Below are positions 53,882 through 60,819 of a stretch of 64,000 nucleotides of DNA, piece by piece (within the stretch, counting starts at the first letter, position 1; each line of letters starts with the position of its first letter). Source of the stretch: Thermoplasmatales archaeon UBA447. GTDB taxonomy: Archaea > Thermoplasmatota > Thermoplasmata > Thermoplasmatales > Thermoplasmataceae. Where the stretch lies: contig DARE01000053.1 of NCBI GenBank assembly GCA_002503205.1, positions 38,599 through 102,598 of the forward strand, given 5' to 3'. The position numbers and the translations under genes are program-made. The notes beneath the pieces are model-generated. The model made no database searches. It had not been told where the DNA came from and saw nothing but the letters and a program-made list of their open reading frames with translations.

Positions 53882-54256
53882 ATGGAAAGAGGCATTCAAC
53901 TTATCATGCAAGATGCAATAGAATCGATAAACGTGGAAGAATTGCTGGGCCTTCTGGATAGGCCTGATGTTGTGATAGTGGATGTTCTTGGGAATTTATC
54001 ATATATCCAGTACCACATAAAGAATTCAATTTCCATTCCATTTGATATCCTCGAAAAAGGAGGTTGGGAAAAGATTCCAAAAAGCAAAACAGTAATTACA
54101 TATTGCCATAGCTCAACCTGCAACGCTTCAAAACGGGCAGCAGAAATATTTCTGAGAAATGGATTCAAAGTGAAAGCCTACGAAGGAGGAATATCGGAAT
54201 GGAGAGCCAAGGGGCTACCTGCTGAAGGTACCACTCTTTCAAGCGAAGCCAGATGA
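53882..54256 (+). CDS. Rhodanese-like sulfurtransferase
   Basis: A single 124-residue rhodanese domain. Cys75 in TYCHSSTCNASKRAAEI is the persulfide-forming residue; Cys80 is close by. FKVKAYEGGISEWRAKG is the usual final strand and helix. ATG 53882 is chosen because AGTATTTATTATTG is centred about 25 bases before it; the frame continues to 53840 but not conserved. It may move sulfur for tRNA thiolation or FeS assembly; no partner is adjacent. Confidence 0.85.
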   Translation: MERGIQLIMQDAIESINVEELLGLLDRPDVVIVDVLGNLSYIQYHIKNSISIPFDILEKGGWEKIPKSKTVITYCHSSTCNASKRAAEIFLRNGFKVKAYEGGISEWRAKGLPAEGTTLSSEAR

Positions 54257-54324
54257 AACTATCCCTGCAAATGTGTCCTGTTTTCGCAAGTATTTTTAGA
54301 TTCCTAGGGCTACCTTGAATAACT

Positions 54325-54398
54325 GCCCGAGTGGGGTAATCTGGATATCCTGCAGGCCTGCGGAGCCTTAGATTCGGGTTCGAATCCCGGCTCGGGCG
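54325..54398 (+). tRNA. tRNA-Arg (anticodon GCG)
   Basis: A cloverleaf folds from 54325: acceptor GCCCGAG/CTCGGGC with discriminator G, a D arm with GG at 18-19 and A20, an anticodon loop CTGCGGA (anticodon GCG for CGC and CGU), and a T arm TCGGG/CCCGG around TTCGAAT. The first anticodon-stem pair is a C-U mismatch and the D stem has a U-U pair, as in the other tRNA-Arg of the window. No intron, no CCA. Its last seven bases and two flanking bases recur at 57953-57961. Confidence 0.93.
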
Positions 54399-54558
54399 TT
54401 GATATAAAATTCCACATCCCCACCTCTGAAAGCGTCCATTTTTCGGTTTCCCTTTATATACTCCCATATCGATTTCTGGGATATATTAATGTTTGAATAA
54501 ATATATTTGCCATTATGCCATGACCCACTGCTCTCCTCAGACCATTTTCTGGAACAAA

Positions 54559-55242
54559 TTATGCTCTAAAATTTGGGCGCCCTCTGTGAATAAGCTTCAC
54601 CAATTCTTCAATCTGCTGGCAGATGTCATCTTTATCATTGAAATCCCTCAGCATTATTTCTTTGCTGTCCAGGAGCAAATTCAGCATTGTCGAATGTACG
54701 TTTCCTACCTTATTGAAGTAGTATACATCGCTTTCCTGCCTCACCATGCGGCTGTCTTTCATTCTCAAAATTTGGCATAGTTCAAGGTATTCTCCTCCGC
54801 GAGTCTCTTCTTTGAGCCTCATAACATTGTAGAATGCGCATATTTCAACTAAGAAGTTGAAAAGACCCGTTAGACCAGTAATGGGGGCCTTTTCCATGTG
54901 TATTCTCGTTTGAGAGGGAAGTCGATCAAGCTCAGTAATGTATTTACTCACATATTTAGACACAGTCTCTTCTAAGCCGCCGTCAAGTTTTACAGTGTCT
55001 ATCATTTCTGCTTCAACCTCTCCCGCCTGGGTTCTCGAGGGAAAAATATACAGTGTTACATTGTTGGCCCCATCCTCTTCTGTCAGAACTTCTCTTCCGT
55101 CTTCAACCCTAAAAAGAGTCATCGTCTCCATTATTATAAAATAATGGCCAAGTTCCACAAATCTACTGGTTAGATAATCCCTGAGCGAGTAGAGTAATCG
55201 CTTGGTTTCGCTATCATAGCTCCCAAGAATTAAGACAAACAT
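54559..55242 (-). CDS. Unknown 227-residue protein, third gene of the ArsR-linked operon
   Basis: The N-terminus MFVLILGSYDSETKRLLYSLR looks like the first strand-loop-helix of a Rossmann-like or toll-like fold with a nucleotide-type loop; the same start is used by archaeal proteins of unknown role. The rest is helical and acidic/basic mixed, with no motif I know. It follows the 83-residue gene by nine bases. Because the operator and ArsR-like protein precede the two, this operon may be a stress or element-control module. Function unknown. Confidence 0.5.
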   Translation of the reverse strand: MFVLILGSYDSETKRLLYSLRDYLTSRFVELGHYFIIMETMTLFRVEDGREVLTEEDGANNVTLYIFPSRTQAGEVEAEMIDTVKLDGGLEETVSKYVSKYITELDRLPSQTRIHMEKAPITGLTGLFNFLVEICAFYNVMRLKEETRGGEYLELCQILRMKDSRMVRQESDVYYFNKVGNVHSTMLNLLLDSKEIMLRDFNDKDDICQQIEELVKLIHRGRPNFRA

Positions 55243-55251
55243 TTAAAACCA

Positions 55252-55503
55252 CTAGGCAATGATTTGTTGGTCATCAATCGATAAAAACGAAATTTTGCCT
55301 TCTCTGTCAATCCTGACACGATACTTGTGCGATTTTTCGGAGTAAGAAATAGTATATCTGCCCGATATTTCATACTCATTATTCGTTTCTTTCAGATATT
55401 CCATAGTCACGTTGTCTCTAATTGTATATTCTCCGGTTGCCTGATAGATGGCAGTCGCAATATGTGCCTTTATCCTCCAGAGATCATCCACCGCCACTGG
55501 CAT
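55252..55503 (-). CDS. Unknown 83-residue protein, second gene of the ArsR-linked operon
   Basis: The chain has a helical first third (DDLWRIKAHIATAIYQATG) and then four predicted strands (YEISGRYTISYS, YRVRIDREGKISFLSI), resembling a small alpha+beta domain. AGGTGA six bases before the ATG is a good ribosome-binding site. The ATG directly follows the TAA of the ArsR-like gene. It could be a partner of the regulator. No family recognised. Confidence 0.5.
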   Translation of the reverse strand: MPVAVDDLWRIKAHIATAIYQATGEYTIRDNVTMEYLKETNNEYEISGRYTISYSEKSHKYRVRIDREGKISFLSIDDQQIIA

Positions 55504-55773
55504 TTATTTCACCTGGTTAAGAATTTCCTGTGCCTGGCTCTTGTCCCTAATAGTGTACAGATCTCCGTACTTGGATATTAACCCCAATTCGATTAGGGCC
55601 TTAAGGTGAAAGCTCACAGTATTGGGATTTACTCTTATGTTAAACCGGGTCTCAACTGTATCCACAATCTGAGACCATGTCATTTCCGTGCTCTCAAATA
55701 TTTTCTTAAGGATGAAAGACCTTTTCTCGTTCTTAAGGACCTTTGCCGCAATTAATATCTCTCTCTCTCCCAT
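55504..55773 (-). CDS. ArsR-like winged-helix regulator
   Basis: An 89-residue wHTH: MTWSQIVDTVETRFNIRVNPNTVSFHLKALIELGLISKYGDLYTI has the long recognition helix HLKALIELGLI typical of ArsR-like proteins that bind short palindromes. No metal-binding cysteines are present, so it senses something else or nothing. The triple TTAAC-based operator starts 19 bases upstream of the ATG. The stop is directly followed by the 83-residue gene. Autoregulation of the three-gene operon is the best guess. Confidence 0.75.
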   Translation of the reverse strand: MGEREILIAAKVLKNEKRSFILKKIFESTEMTWSQIVDTVETRFNIRVNPNTVSFHLKALIELGLISKYGDLYTIRDKSQAQEILNQVK

Positions 55774-55791
55774 AATATCATAATGTACACG

Positions 55792-55820
55792 GAGTTAATT
55801 AAGTTAACTCATATTAACTT
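55792..55820. promoter_or_regulatory. Compact triple operator upstream of the ArsR-like gene
   Basis: GAGTTAA (55792-55798) and TTAACTC (55804-55810) form one inverted repeat; AAGTTAA (55801-55807) and TTAACTT (55814-55820) form a second, overlapping it. The result is three alternating copies of the TTAAC half-site in 29 bases. It sits upstream of the minus-strand operon and 33 bases beyond the stop of the GC-rich operon, a suitable place for an ArsR-type repressor. Confidence 0.6.
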
Positions 55821-55853
55821 AAATAAGAGGAAAATGTTCGGAAACGGGAAGGC

Positions 55854-56612
55854 TTACTTATTTCGTGGACGGCCCCGTTTCCTTGTAGAGTTCGCTGATT
55901 TCTCCCCGCCTTCGGCTTTACGGACCTTTTCAAGGAATGCCCTCTGTATTTCCCTGACAAATGCCTGACGCTTTTCCTCATAATTGGCTGCCAGATCCGC
56001 AGGCGGAAGGTCTAAGTGGATGGTTTTTAATGGCTCGTAAACAGTCCTCCTGGCCTGATTGAGTATGCCTACCCGGGGATATTTGAAGATGTATTCCCCG
56101 GGCTTAAAGGGGTTCTGCTCAGGCACCTTGACCTTGAAAATTCCCTGTTCTTTGGTAGCCTCCATCAATAGGTTAGCCATATTACGGCTCTGACGATCAA
56201 TGAAGTCAGCTTGGGGTACGGTTATGAACGTGAGCAGTCACCTATACCTGAAGGACTGACTGACAATGGACATAAGCTGATTTCCGATTTCCCGCAATGT
56301 CCTGGAGTTCATGAATAGGCCGGCATCGTCAAGAATAACAGCTTGTCCATGCTGTAGGTTCCCATTGACAAGGAGATCTACGAAATCCGCCACTGAAAAG
56401 AACACACGGTCCACAGTGAAAGACCCATCGAAAGAGTGGGCCAATTCCAGAGCTGAGTAGGACTTTCCTGAGTCCTGGGGCCATACCACAAGGCACAAGA
56501 GATCCTGATTTCTGGAGATCCGCTTCCTGACCCATGGCCTGAGCCATATCGAATACTTACGGCCCTCGGTTGGCGATTCGAAGGGGAGTCTGGGAATGTC
56601 TTCATTATTCAT
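55854..56612 (-). pseudogene. P-loop ATPase interrupted by one in-frame UGA
   Basis: Two open pieces (56238-56612 and 55854-56180) are in the same frame, separated by TGA at 56238-56240. Joined, they give about 250 residues. The first piece has Walker A WPQDSGKS (44-51) and Walker B AVILDDAG (91-98), then ends in QSFRYR. Reading through the UGA gives LLTFITVPQADFIDRQSRNMA, the strand after the sensor region expected of viral or plasmid-type ATPases, and the C-terminus ends in RKRGRPRNK, a DNA-binding AT-hook-like tail. A CGA-to-TGA change is the simplest cause. The ATG overlaps the upstream stop (ATGA). Confidence 0.7.
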
Positions 56613-57019
56613 ATTTCCGTGCCCTCCCCAAATTTCGCCGCTGCAATTTTCTCAAACAACGGGACAAGCCTAAATCCCTCTGGGTCATCCTCCAGGCGGA
56701 AATATGCCCCAAAAACATATTGAAGGAGCATTTCCCGTGACTGAACCATGGTATGCAGCGACTCTGCAATCTGTGGGTTCCAGCGGACCCCTGCCACATG
56801 TTCCCAGTTGAACCTCAGTTTTATTTCCTTTGTCTGGCCATGAAGTTCGCTGATTCCATAATCAGAGATGCAGATAAATGCCACATCTGGCCTTAAGTCC
56901 ATTGTGAGCTGCAGGCTCCAGATGGCCATATCCGAACCCAGGAGGACAATTCCCAGCGTTTCCCCGCCGTAGGTTATGCGGCATATCCCGGGGTCCACGA
57001 AATCCTGGTCCTCAGTCAT
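56609..57019 (-). CDS. Unknown 136-residue protein of the GC-rich operon
   Basis: From ATG 57019 (overlapping the previous stop by eight bases). The sequence has ICRITYGGETLGIVLLGSD and LRPDVAFICISDYG, which suggest a beta-rich core, and a helical second half (AESLHTMVQSREMLLQYVFG). No family recognised. Its TGA overlaps the ATG of the ATPase, which places it in an operon with tight coupling. Function unknown. Confidence 0.6.
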   Translation of the reverse strand: MTEDQDFVDPGICRITYGGETLGIVLLGSDMAIWSLQLTMDLRPDVAFICISDYGISELHGQTKEIKLRFNWEHVAGVRWNPQIAESLHTMVQSREMLLQYVFGAYFRLEDDPEGFRLVPLFEKIAAAKFGEGTEI

Positions 57020-57434
57020 CCGGATCGACCCCCTCACTTAGTCCAGGAGCCCGGGATGGGCGGCCTGTCCCTTTTTCCCGGATGGTGACCTGGCTTCCCG
57101 AGTAGAGCAGGCCGGCCCTGTCCATGACTGCCAGCAGGACTTCGAATTGCTGCTTTAAGAGCCTTCTCCTTTGGGTTTCCTGAGCTCGAAACTTTCCGGG
57201 GTCATCAGGGGGACTGGCAAGGAGCTTCCGTACCTCTGCTTTGAGCAGGGCCATATGGCGGAGGGTTGCCCGATCCCGCTCAAGCAGCGGCATGAGCATG
57301 GACTCCAGGCTCTCTATTTTCCCTGCCATGGCGTCCATAGCCCCGTATATCTGGCCGGAAGCAAGGAGCCCTGTAATGGAATGCACCAGTGGCCGGATCA
57401 CAGCGAGAGCTAATCCGGCGGGCTCATTCTCCAT
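57012..57434 (-). CDS. Unknown 140-residue helical protein of the GC-rich operon
   Basis: From ATG 57434, preceded by GGAGGTG at six bases' distance. The chain is mostly helical: MDAMAGKIESLESMLMPLLERDRATLRHMALLKAEVRKLLA looks like an amphipathic coiled coil (about 35-75), and the tail GTGRPSRAPGLSEG is disordered. It overlaps the upstream 90-residue gene by 11 bases and the downstream gene by eight. No family recognised. Confidence 0.6.
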   Translation of the reverse strand: MENEPAGLALAVIRPLVHSITGLLASGQIYGAMDAMAGKIESLESMLMPLLERDRATLRHMALLKAEVRKLLASPPDDPGKFRAQETQRRRLLKQQFEVLLAVMDRAGLLYSGSQVTIREKGTGRPSRAPGLSEGVDPDD

Positions 57435-57696
57435 TGTTAGCACCTCCCTTGTTTATTGCCCTGGACCAATAGGTGAAATATCTGGATATGAGCTCATCAG
57501 GGATTGCCCTGAAAAAACTCAGGCTAACCGGAAGCCGGGGGTTCAACTCAAGCCAATTCCTAAGCTCGTATGCGTCCTGTGGGAAGCGGCCTTTGAGACC
57601 TCTATAAAACATCATCAAATTGTGGAATAGAGCGCCCCTTTTTGTGACCCAATGGACGGAAATTATTTGGGTCTCCTGAAGCGATGCTTTTGTCAT
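57424..57696 (-). CDS. Unknown 90-residue protein of the GC-rich operon
   Basis: From ATG 57696, with AGGAGG eight bases before it, a strong ribosome site. The sequence has ISVHWVTKRGALFHNLMMFY and AYELRNWLELNPRLPVSLSFF, rich in aromatic and basic residues, perhaps a nucleic-acid-binding domain. The ATG overlaps the TGA of the Cys-rich gene upstream (ATGA). No family recognised. Confidence 0.6.
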   Translation of the reverse strand: MTKASLQETQIISVHWVTKRGALFHNLMMFYRGLKGRFPQDAYELRNWLELNPRLPVSLSFFRAIPDELISRYFTYWSRAINKGGANNGE

Positions 57697-57972
57697 TTTT
57701 TCTCCCTCCTGACTGCGTGGCAAGGGCACTCACAGAATTTTCTTTCCATTTTTCCTGTGGGTCTGCCGAACCGAAAAACCTCTCTAATTTTGAAGCCGGG
57801 GCACTGGGTATGCCGATCGTGAATGCATGGTCCCAATAGATATCTGGGTCTTGAGTCTTCAGGCGGGACGTTCCCCGGGTCCTCTGGAAGAATGGGTTCA
57901 TCTATGGGATCCCTTTCATCCTCTATTTCCGAATCAGGGGTCGGTTTCCTGATCGGGCGTTTTACTAGTCAT
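57693..57972 (-). pseudogene. Cys/His-rich protein gene needing a +1 shift at CCC-UGA
   Basis: ATG 57972 has GGAG seven bases upstream and reads MTSKTPDQETDP before TGA at 57934-57936. One base on, the frame continues as DSEIEDERDPIDEPILPEDP and ends in PCIHDRHTQCPGF and KFCECPCHAVRREKK, a probable zinc site, with a stop that overlaps the next ATG. No standard start exists in that frame before TTG at 57836. So either a single-base deletion or a +1 programmed shift is needed. The competing open frame 57602-57901 (99 residues) has no such coupling and is disfavoured. Confidence 0.5.
57953..57961. repeat. 9-base copy of the tRNA-Arg 3' end
   Basis: TCGGGCGTT matches 54392-54400, the last bases of tRNA-Arg(GCG) plus two flanking bases, in the same orientation. 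It marks the right edge of the GC-rich block, where G+C drops sharply. It is short for an attachment core and could be chance. Confidence 0.35.
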
Positions 57973-58119
57973 TACTATCTCCATTCCATTTGCTGTTGCT
58001 TCTATTCCAAAATCTATACGAATTTTATTTTGCCACGACCTTGTATGCTGCATACTTTACAAGCCTATGCTTGTGGGAAATAAACTACCCATCTAGGATT
58101 AAGAATGCCCAAAAGGGAA

Positions 58120-58824
58120 TTATTCAATATTTTTCTCAAATATCAACCCAATATCAAAGTCGTCCAGCATATATTTTCTGGCAGTCTCAGGGAGTTTAGA
58201 ATATATTTCCATACAGGAAAACCCTTCCTTTGTAAATTCAAGGTCTGAAGCCCACCGGGTTATCTGAAATGAATTTTCTATCTCGACAACTTCTGCACCC
58301 TTGTCACTTCTAAATATTGTTGCATTATCAATTAGGGAATCGAGCGGTTCTGAAAATTTCCAACCCAGATTTAACAATTTAGGAATTTGATTTAATGATT
58401 GAACAGTTTTCATTCCGTCTACTGAAATGCCCCGGAAAAATGCCATTTCGCATACTTTTGAGAATTGAGCCTTCTGAACCATTGATATAGAATTATAATT
58501 ATCTCTGTGTGTCAGAAGCCTTGCCATTCTGAAGCTTTTTCTCCTTGCAATCTCCATGGCACCATTTGTTAGAGCACTCCCTACATGCATTCTCCTGAAT
58601 TTCGGTAGCACCCGAATTCCGCTGAGCCATACGGAATCATCATCCATTTCCTCGATTTTCAGGAACCCGGCTGGATCATCATCTACATATGCCATGAGGA
58701 CAGTACCGACATCAAGGTATGAAGGCCCAATCCTGTTAATGTAATCCATATACCCCGACATCTCTGATATATTGCTAATTTCATTCCAGTTCTCAGACCC
58801 TGCTACAGTTATCCTCAATGCCAT
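58120..58824 (-). CDS. GNAT-family acetyltransferase
   Basis: A 234-residue protein with one acetyl-CoA-binding domain in the first 140 residues: WLSGIRVLPKFRRMHVGSALTNGAMEIAR has the RxxGxG-like pyrophosphate loop (RRMHVGSA, a variant). The remaining 100 residues form a second, weaker part (LLNLGWKFSEPLD) like the split GNATs. ATG 58824 is adjacent to TTG 58827; I use the ATG. The acceptor is unknown. It lies just outside the element and has normal AT content. Confidence 0.82.
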   Translation of the reverse strand: MALRITVAGSENWNEISNISEMSGYMDYINRIGPSYLDVGTVLMAYVDDDPAGFLKIEEMDDDSVWLSGIRVLPKFRRMHVGSALTNGAMEIARRKSFRMARLLTHRDNYNSISMVQKAQFSKVCEMAFFRGISVDGMKTVQSLNQIPKLLNLGWKFSEPLDSLIDNATIFRSDKGAEVVEIENSFQITRWASDLEFTKEGFSCMEIYSKLPETARKYMLDDFDIGLIFEKNIE

Positions 58825-58863
58825 CAAAAGTTTATGAAACAGTTCTGCATATATTTTATCAGG

Positions 58864-59028
58864 ATGCTATCCATTTGCCAGATTTGCGGGAACCCTGCTG
58901 AATATTCCTGTGATTCATGCCATGGCTTTGTGTGCAGATCACATATAGGCCAAAACCACCTGTGCGTTTCCTGCAATGAAAAATTCAAGGGGAGAAATAT
59001 TGATAAAACAGTAAAGAGAATGTCCTAA
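58864..59028 (+). CDS. Small HIT/B-box-type zinc-finger protein
   Basis: A 54-residue protein with a treble-clef-like zinc domain: CQICGNPAEYSCDSCHGFVCRSHIGQNHLCVSC has seven Cys and two His in a two-zinc arrangement, similar to archaeal proteins of about 50-60 residues in the HIT or B-box class. The frame is open from 58834, adding ten residues (KQFCIYFIRM) that look non-native, so ATG 58864 is used; AGG lies directly before it. Its stop overlaps the convergent pheS stop by four bases. The role is unknown. Confidence 0.68.
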   Translation: MLSICQICGNPAEYSCDSCHGFVCRSHIGQNHLCVSCNEKFKGRNIDKTVKRMS

Positions 59029-60518
59029 ATTCTTAGCTTGAAGCTCTTTAACCAGTTTATATCGCTCTGGTAAATCCCTCTAATGTCGTTCAGATTGTAA
59101 TATATCATTGCTAATCTCTCTAGGCCCATTCCCCAGGCAATAGCTGGCTTATCAAGCCCCAGAGGCTTTAGGACTTCAGGCCTGAAAATACCTGATCCTC
59201 CAAGCTCCACTTCCTTACCGTTTATTTCAACAACAACGTCCATGCTTGGCTCTGTATAAGGGTAATATGACGGAATCAGTCGGATCCTGGAGAATCCCAA
59301 TCTGCTGTAGAACTCCTCCATTAGCCATTTGAGTGTTGAAAGGTTGGCATCTTCAGCATAATATGCCCCCTCGATCTGGTGAAGCTCAGCCAGATGTTTC
59401 CAATCCACACTCTCATGCCTGAAAACCCTGTCTATGGAGAATATTGCAGCGGGGGCTTTGCCTATATGATAGAGGTTCCTTATGGTGCTAACAGTAGTAT
59501 GCGTTCTCAAAAGCAGTTTTTTTGCTTCACTCTCGGACCACCTGTATCCCCACCCTGTGTATCCTCTTATGCCCTTCTCATGAACTTTCTTCAGAATAGG
59601 GAGTATCTCTTGGTCCTCAAACTCTGGAGGGGCATCTGATTCAATGTAAAATGTGTCTTGCATATCCCTTGCTGGATGATCCTGAGGTATGAAGAGCGCA
59701 TCCATATTCCAGCCAGAATACTCAATGAAATGCCCTCTCATTTCAGAAAAGCCCATGTCAAGGAAAATCCTGGCTACCTCTTCCCTAAGGTAGCTTAAAG
59801 GATGTAGAAAGCTCCCGGATACGTTTTCTGTTGAAAGATTGAGATCATACTTCCGGAATCTTGCATTTTTCCAAGCTCCACTTGTTATCATTTCTGGAGT
59901 AAGCTGCCCTACTGCATCATCAGCGCTTTTCTCAAGGATGAGTCTTCCTCTGCTGTTTATTCTAAGTTTTCTCTTTTGAATCTTCCGCTCAACAATCATA
60001 TCTCCTCTTTTTTTGAAAACCTCAAGGCAATAACTGCTGGGTGTGTTCCCGTCCATAATGGATCTAAGGCATTGCAATCTTCTCTGCATTTCATCCTCTA
60101 ACTCTGTCTCCCGGTCAACCTTCAAAATACCTTCAGATGGCCTTAATCCAAGTTTTGCAAGCTGGGTTATCCCGATTTTTACAAGATCAGCGGGCATTGC
60201 ATTATTGAGTTCGCTAAGTGAAACCTGACCATTTTTTCGAGCATATTTGTATACGAGATCTTCAGGTAGTCCATCTTTCAGGCTCCGCAAACCTTCTTCT
60301 CCAAGAGTGTAGATCAGAACTTCAGAGGACTCCGGATCGACAAAGCCTTTTTTAATAACCCAGGAAACTGCACTCCTTATGGACTGTGTACTGTAGCCGG
60401 GTACAACTATGGTGTCTTCAGGAATCATTTTGCCTTCTTCATTTTCTGCAAGAAATCTAAGTACTGCAAGTTCCTGAGGACTCAAATCTTCTTCAGTTCC
60501 AGGTTCATTCTGATCCAT
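59025..60518 (-). CDS. pheS: Phenylalanyl-tRNA synthetase alpha subunit
   Basis: A class II synthetase subunit of 497 residues. An N-terminal winged-helix part (about 1-90, DTIVVPGYSTQSIRSAVSWV) binds tRNA, as in archaeal PheS. Motif 2 HPARDMQDTFYIES and motif 3 GMGLERLAMIYYNLNDIR are clear, with FHQIEGAYYAEDANLSTLKWL between them. The beta subunit gene pheT is not adjacent on this side; it could lie elsewhere. The protein starts with ATG 60518 about 20 bases from TATATAAAT. Confidence 0.95.
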   Translation of the reverse strand: MDQNEPGTEEDLSPQELAVLRFLAENEEGKMIPEDTIVVPGYSTQSIRSAVSWVIKKGFVDPESSEVLIYTLGEEGLRSLKDGLPEDLVYKYARKNGQVSLSELNNAMPADLVKIGITQLAKLGLRPSEGILKVDRETELEDEMQRRLQCLRSIMDGNTPSSYCLEVFKKRGDMIVERKIQKRKLRINSRGRLILEKSADDAVGQLTPEMITSGAWKNARFRKYDLNLSTENVSGSFLHPLSYLREEVARIFLDMGFSEMRGHFIEYSGWNMDALFIPQDHPARDMQDTFYIESDAPPEFEDQEILPILKKVHEKGIRGYTGWGYRWSESEAKKLLLRTHTTVSTIRNLYHIGKAPAAIFSIDRVFRHESVDWKHLAELHQIEGAYYAEDANLSTLKWLMEEFYSRLGFSRIRLIPSYYPYTEPSMDVVVEINGKEVELGGSGIFRPEVLKPLGLDKPAIAWGMGLERLAMIYYNLNDIRGIYQSDINWLKSFKLRI

Positions 60519-60819
60519 TGACAGCTAAGTATTATTAGGCATATATAAATTGATTCTCAAATTCATTCATGTCCAGATAGTTTTGGGCAAAAATTATGGG
60601 CTCAAGGATGGCTAAGATTTGTACCTTAAAGTGTAAGCCAGAATATTTCTTCTTGCAGTGTTAGATCTCAGTGTTAATAAGGCCTTTTTCTAATTTACTT
60701 TTACTATATCTTATAAAATGCTATATTCCGAGGGGAGAAGACAAACAGTCATAAATAGGAAATTCTTAGGTACATAAATTAAATGGGATAATTTATATTG
60801 ATATGTACAATACCCTCAA
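60519..60819. promoter_or_regulatory. 301-base divergent gap with promoters of pheS and the surface-protein gene
   Basis: No gene is seen. ATTTATATT at 60791-60799 is centred 26 bases before the GTG at 60820 of the surface protein, so that mRNA is leaderless. TATATAAAT near 60541-60550 lies about 25 bases from the pheS ATG on the other strand. The region between them is AT-rich without clear repeats. Confidence 0.55.

Larger units (their letters stand above)
54392..57972. mobile_element. Putative integrated element next to tRNA-Arg(GCG)
   Basis: All eight genes here are on the minus strand, are small, and are not recognisable housekeeping genes. The right-hand five are clearly GC-richer: line 57061-57120 has 40 of 60 G+C, whereas 55201-55260 has 22 of 60. 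TCGGGCGTT occurs at the tRNA 3' end (54392-54400) and again at 57953-57961. An integrase, replication protein or longer attachment repeat is not visible, so the element could be a remnant or depend on another one in trans. Confidence 0.5.

Noticed and set aside
54165..54467. Minus-strand ORF crossing tRNA-Arg(GCG)
   Set aside because: It is a shadow of the tRNA and the rhodanese 3' end.
55854..56612. UGA as a sense codon in the whole element
   Set aside because: UGA ends three neighbouring genes in overlaps with the next ATG, so general reassignment does not fit.
57241..57630. Plus-strand ORF of 129 residues in the GC-rich block
   Set aside because: G+C-rich DNA has few stops; it is antisense to coupled genes with ribosome sites, so it is a shadow.
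57602..57901. Minus-strand ORF of 99 residues starting with a good ATG
   Set aside because: It overlaps the well-supported 90-residue gene by 95 bases, lacks a coupled junction, and competes with a frame that has Cys/His motifs and an ATGA overlap. I could not settle it fully; it stays as an alternative.
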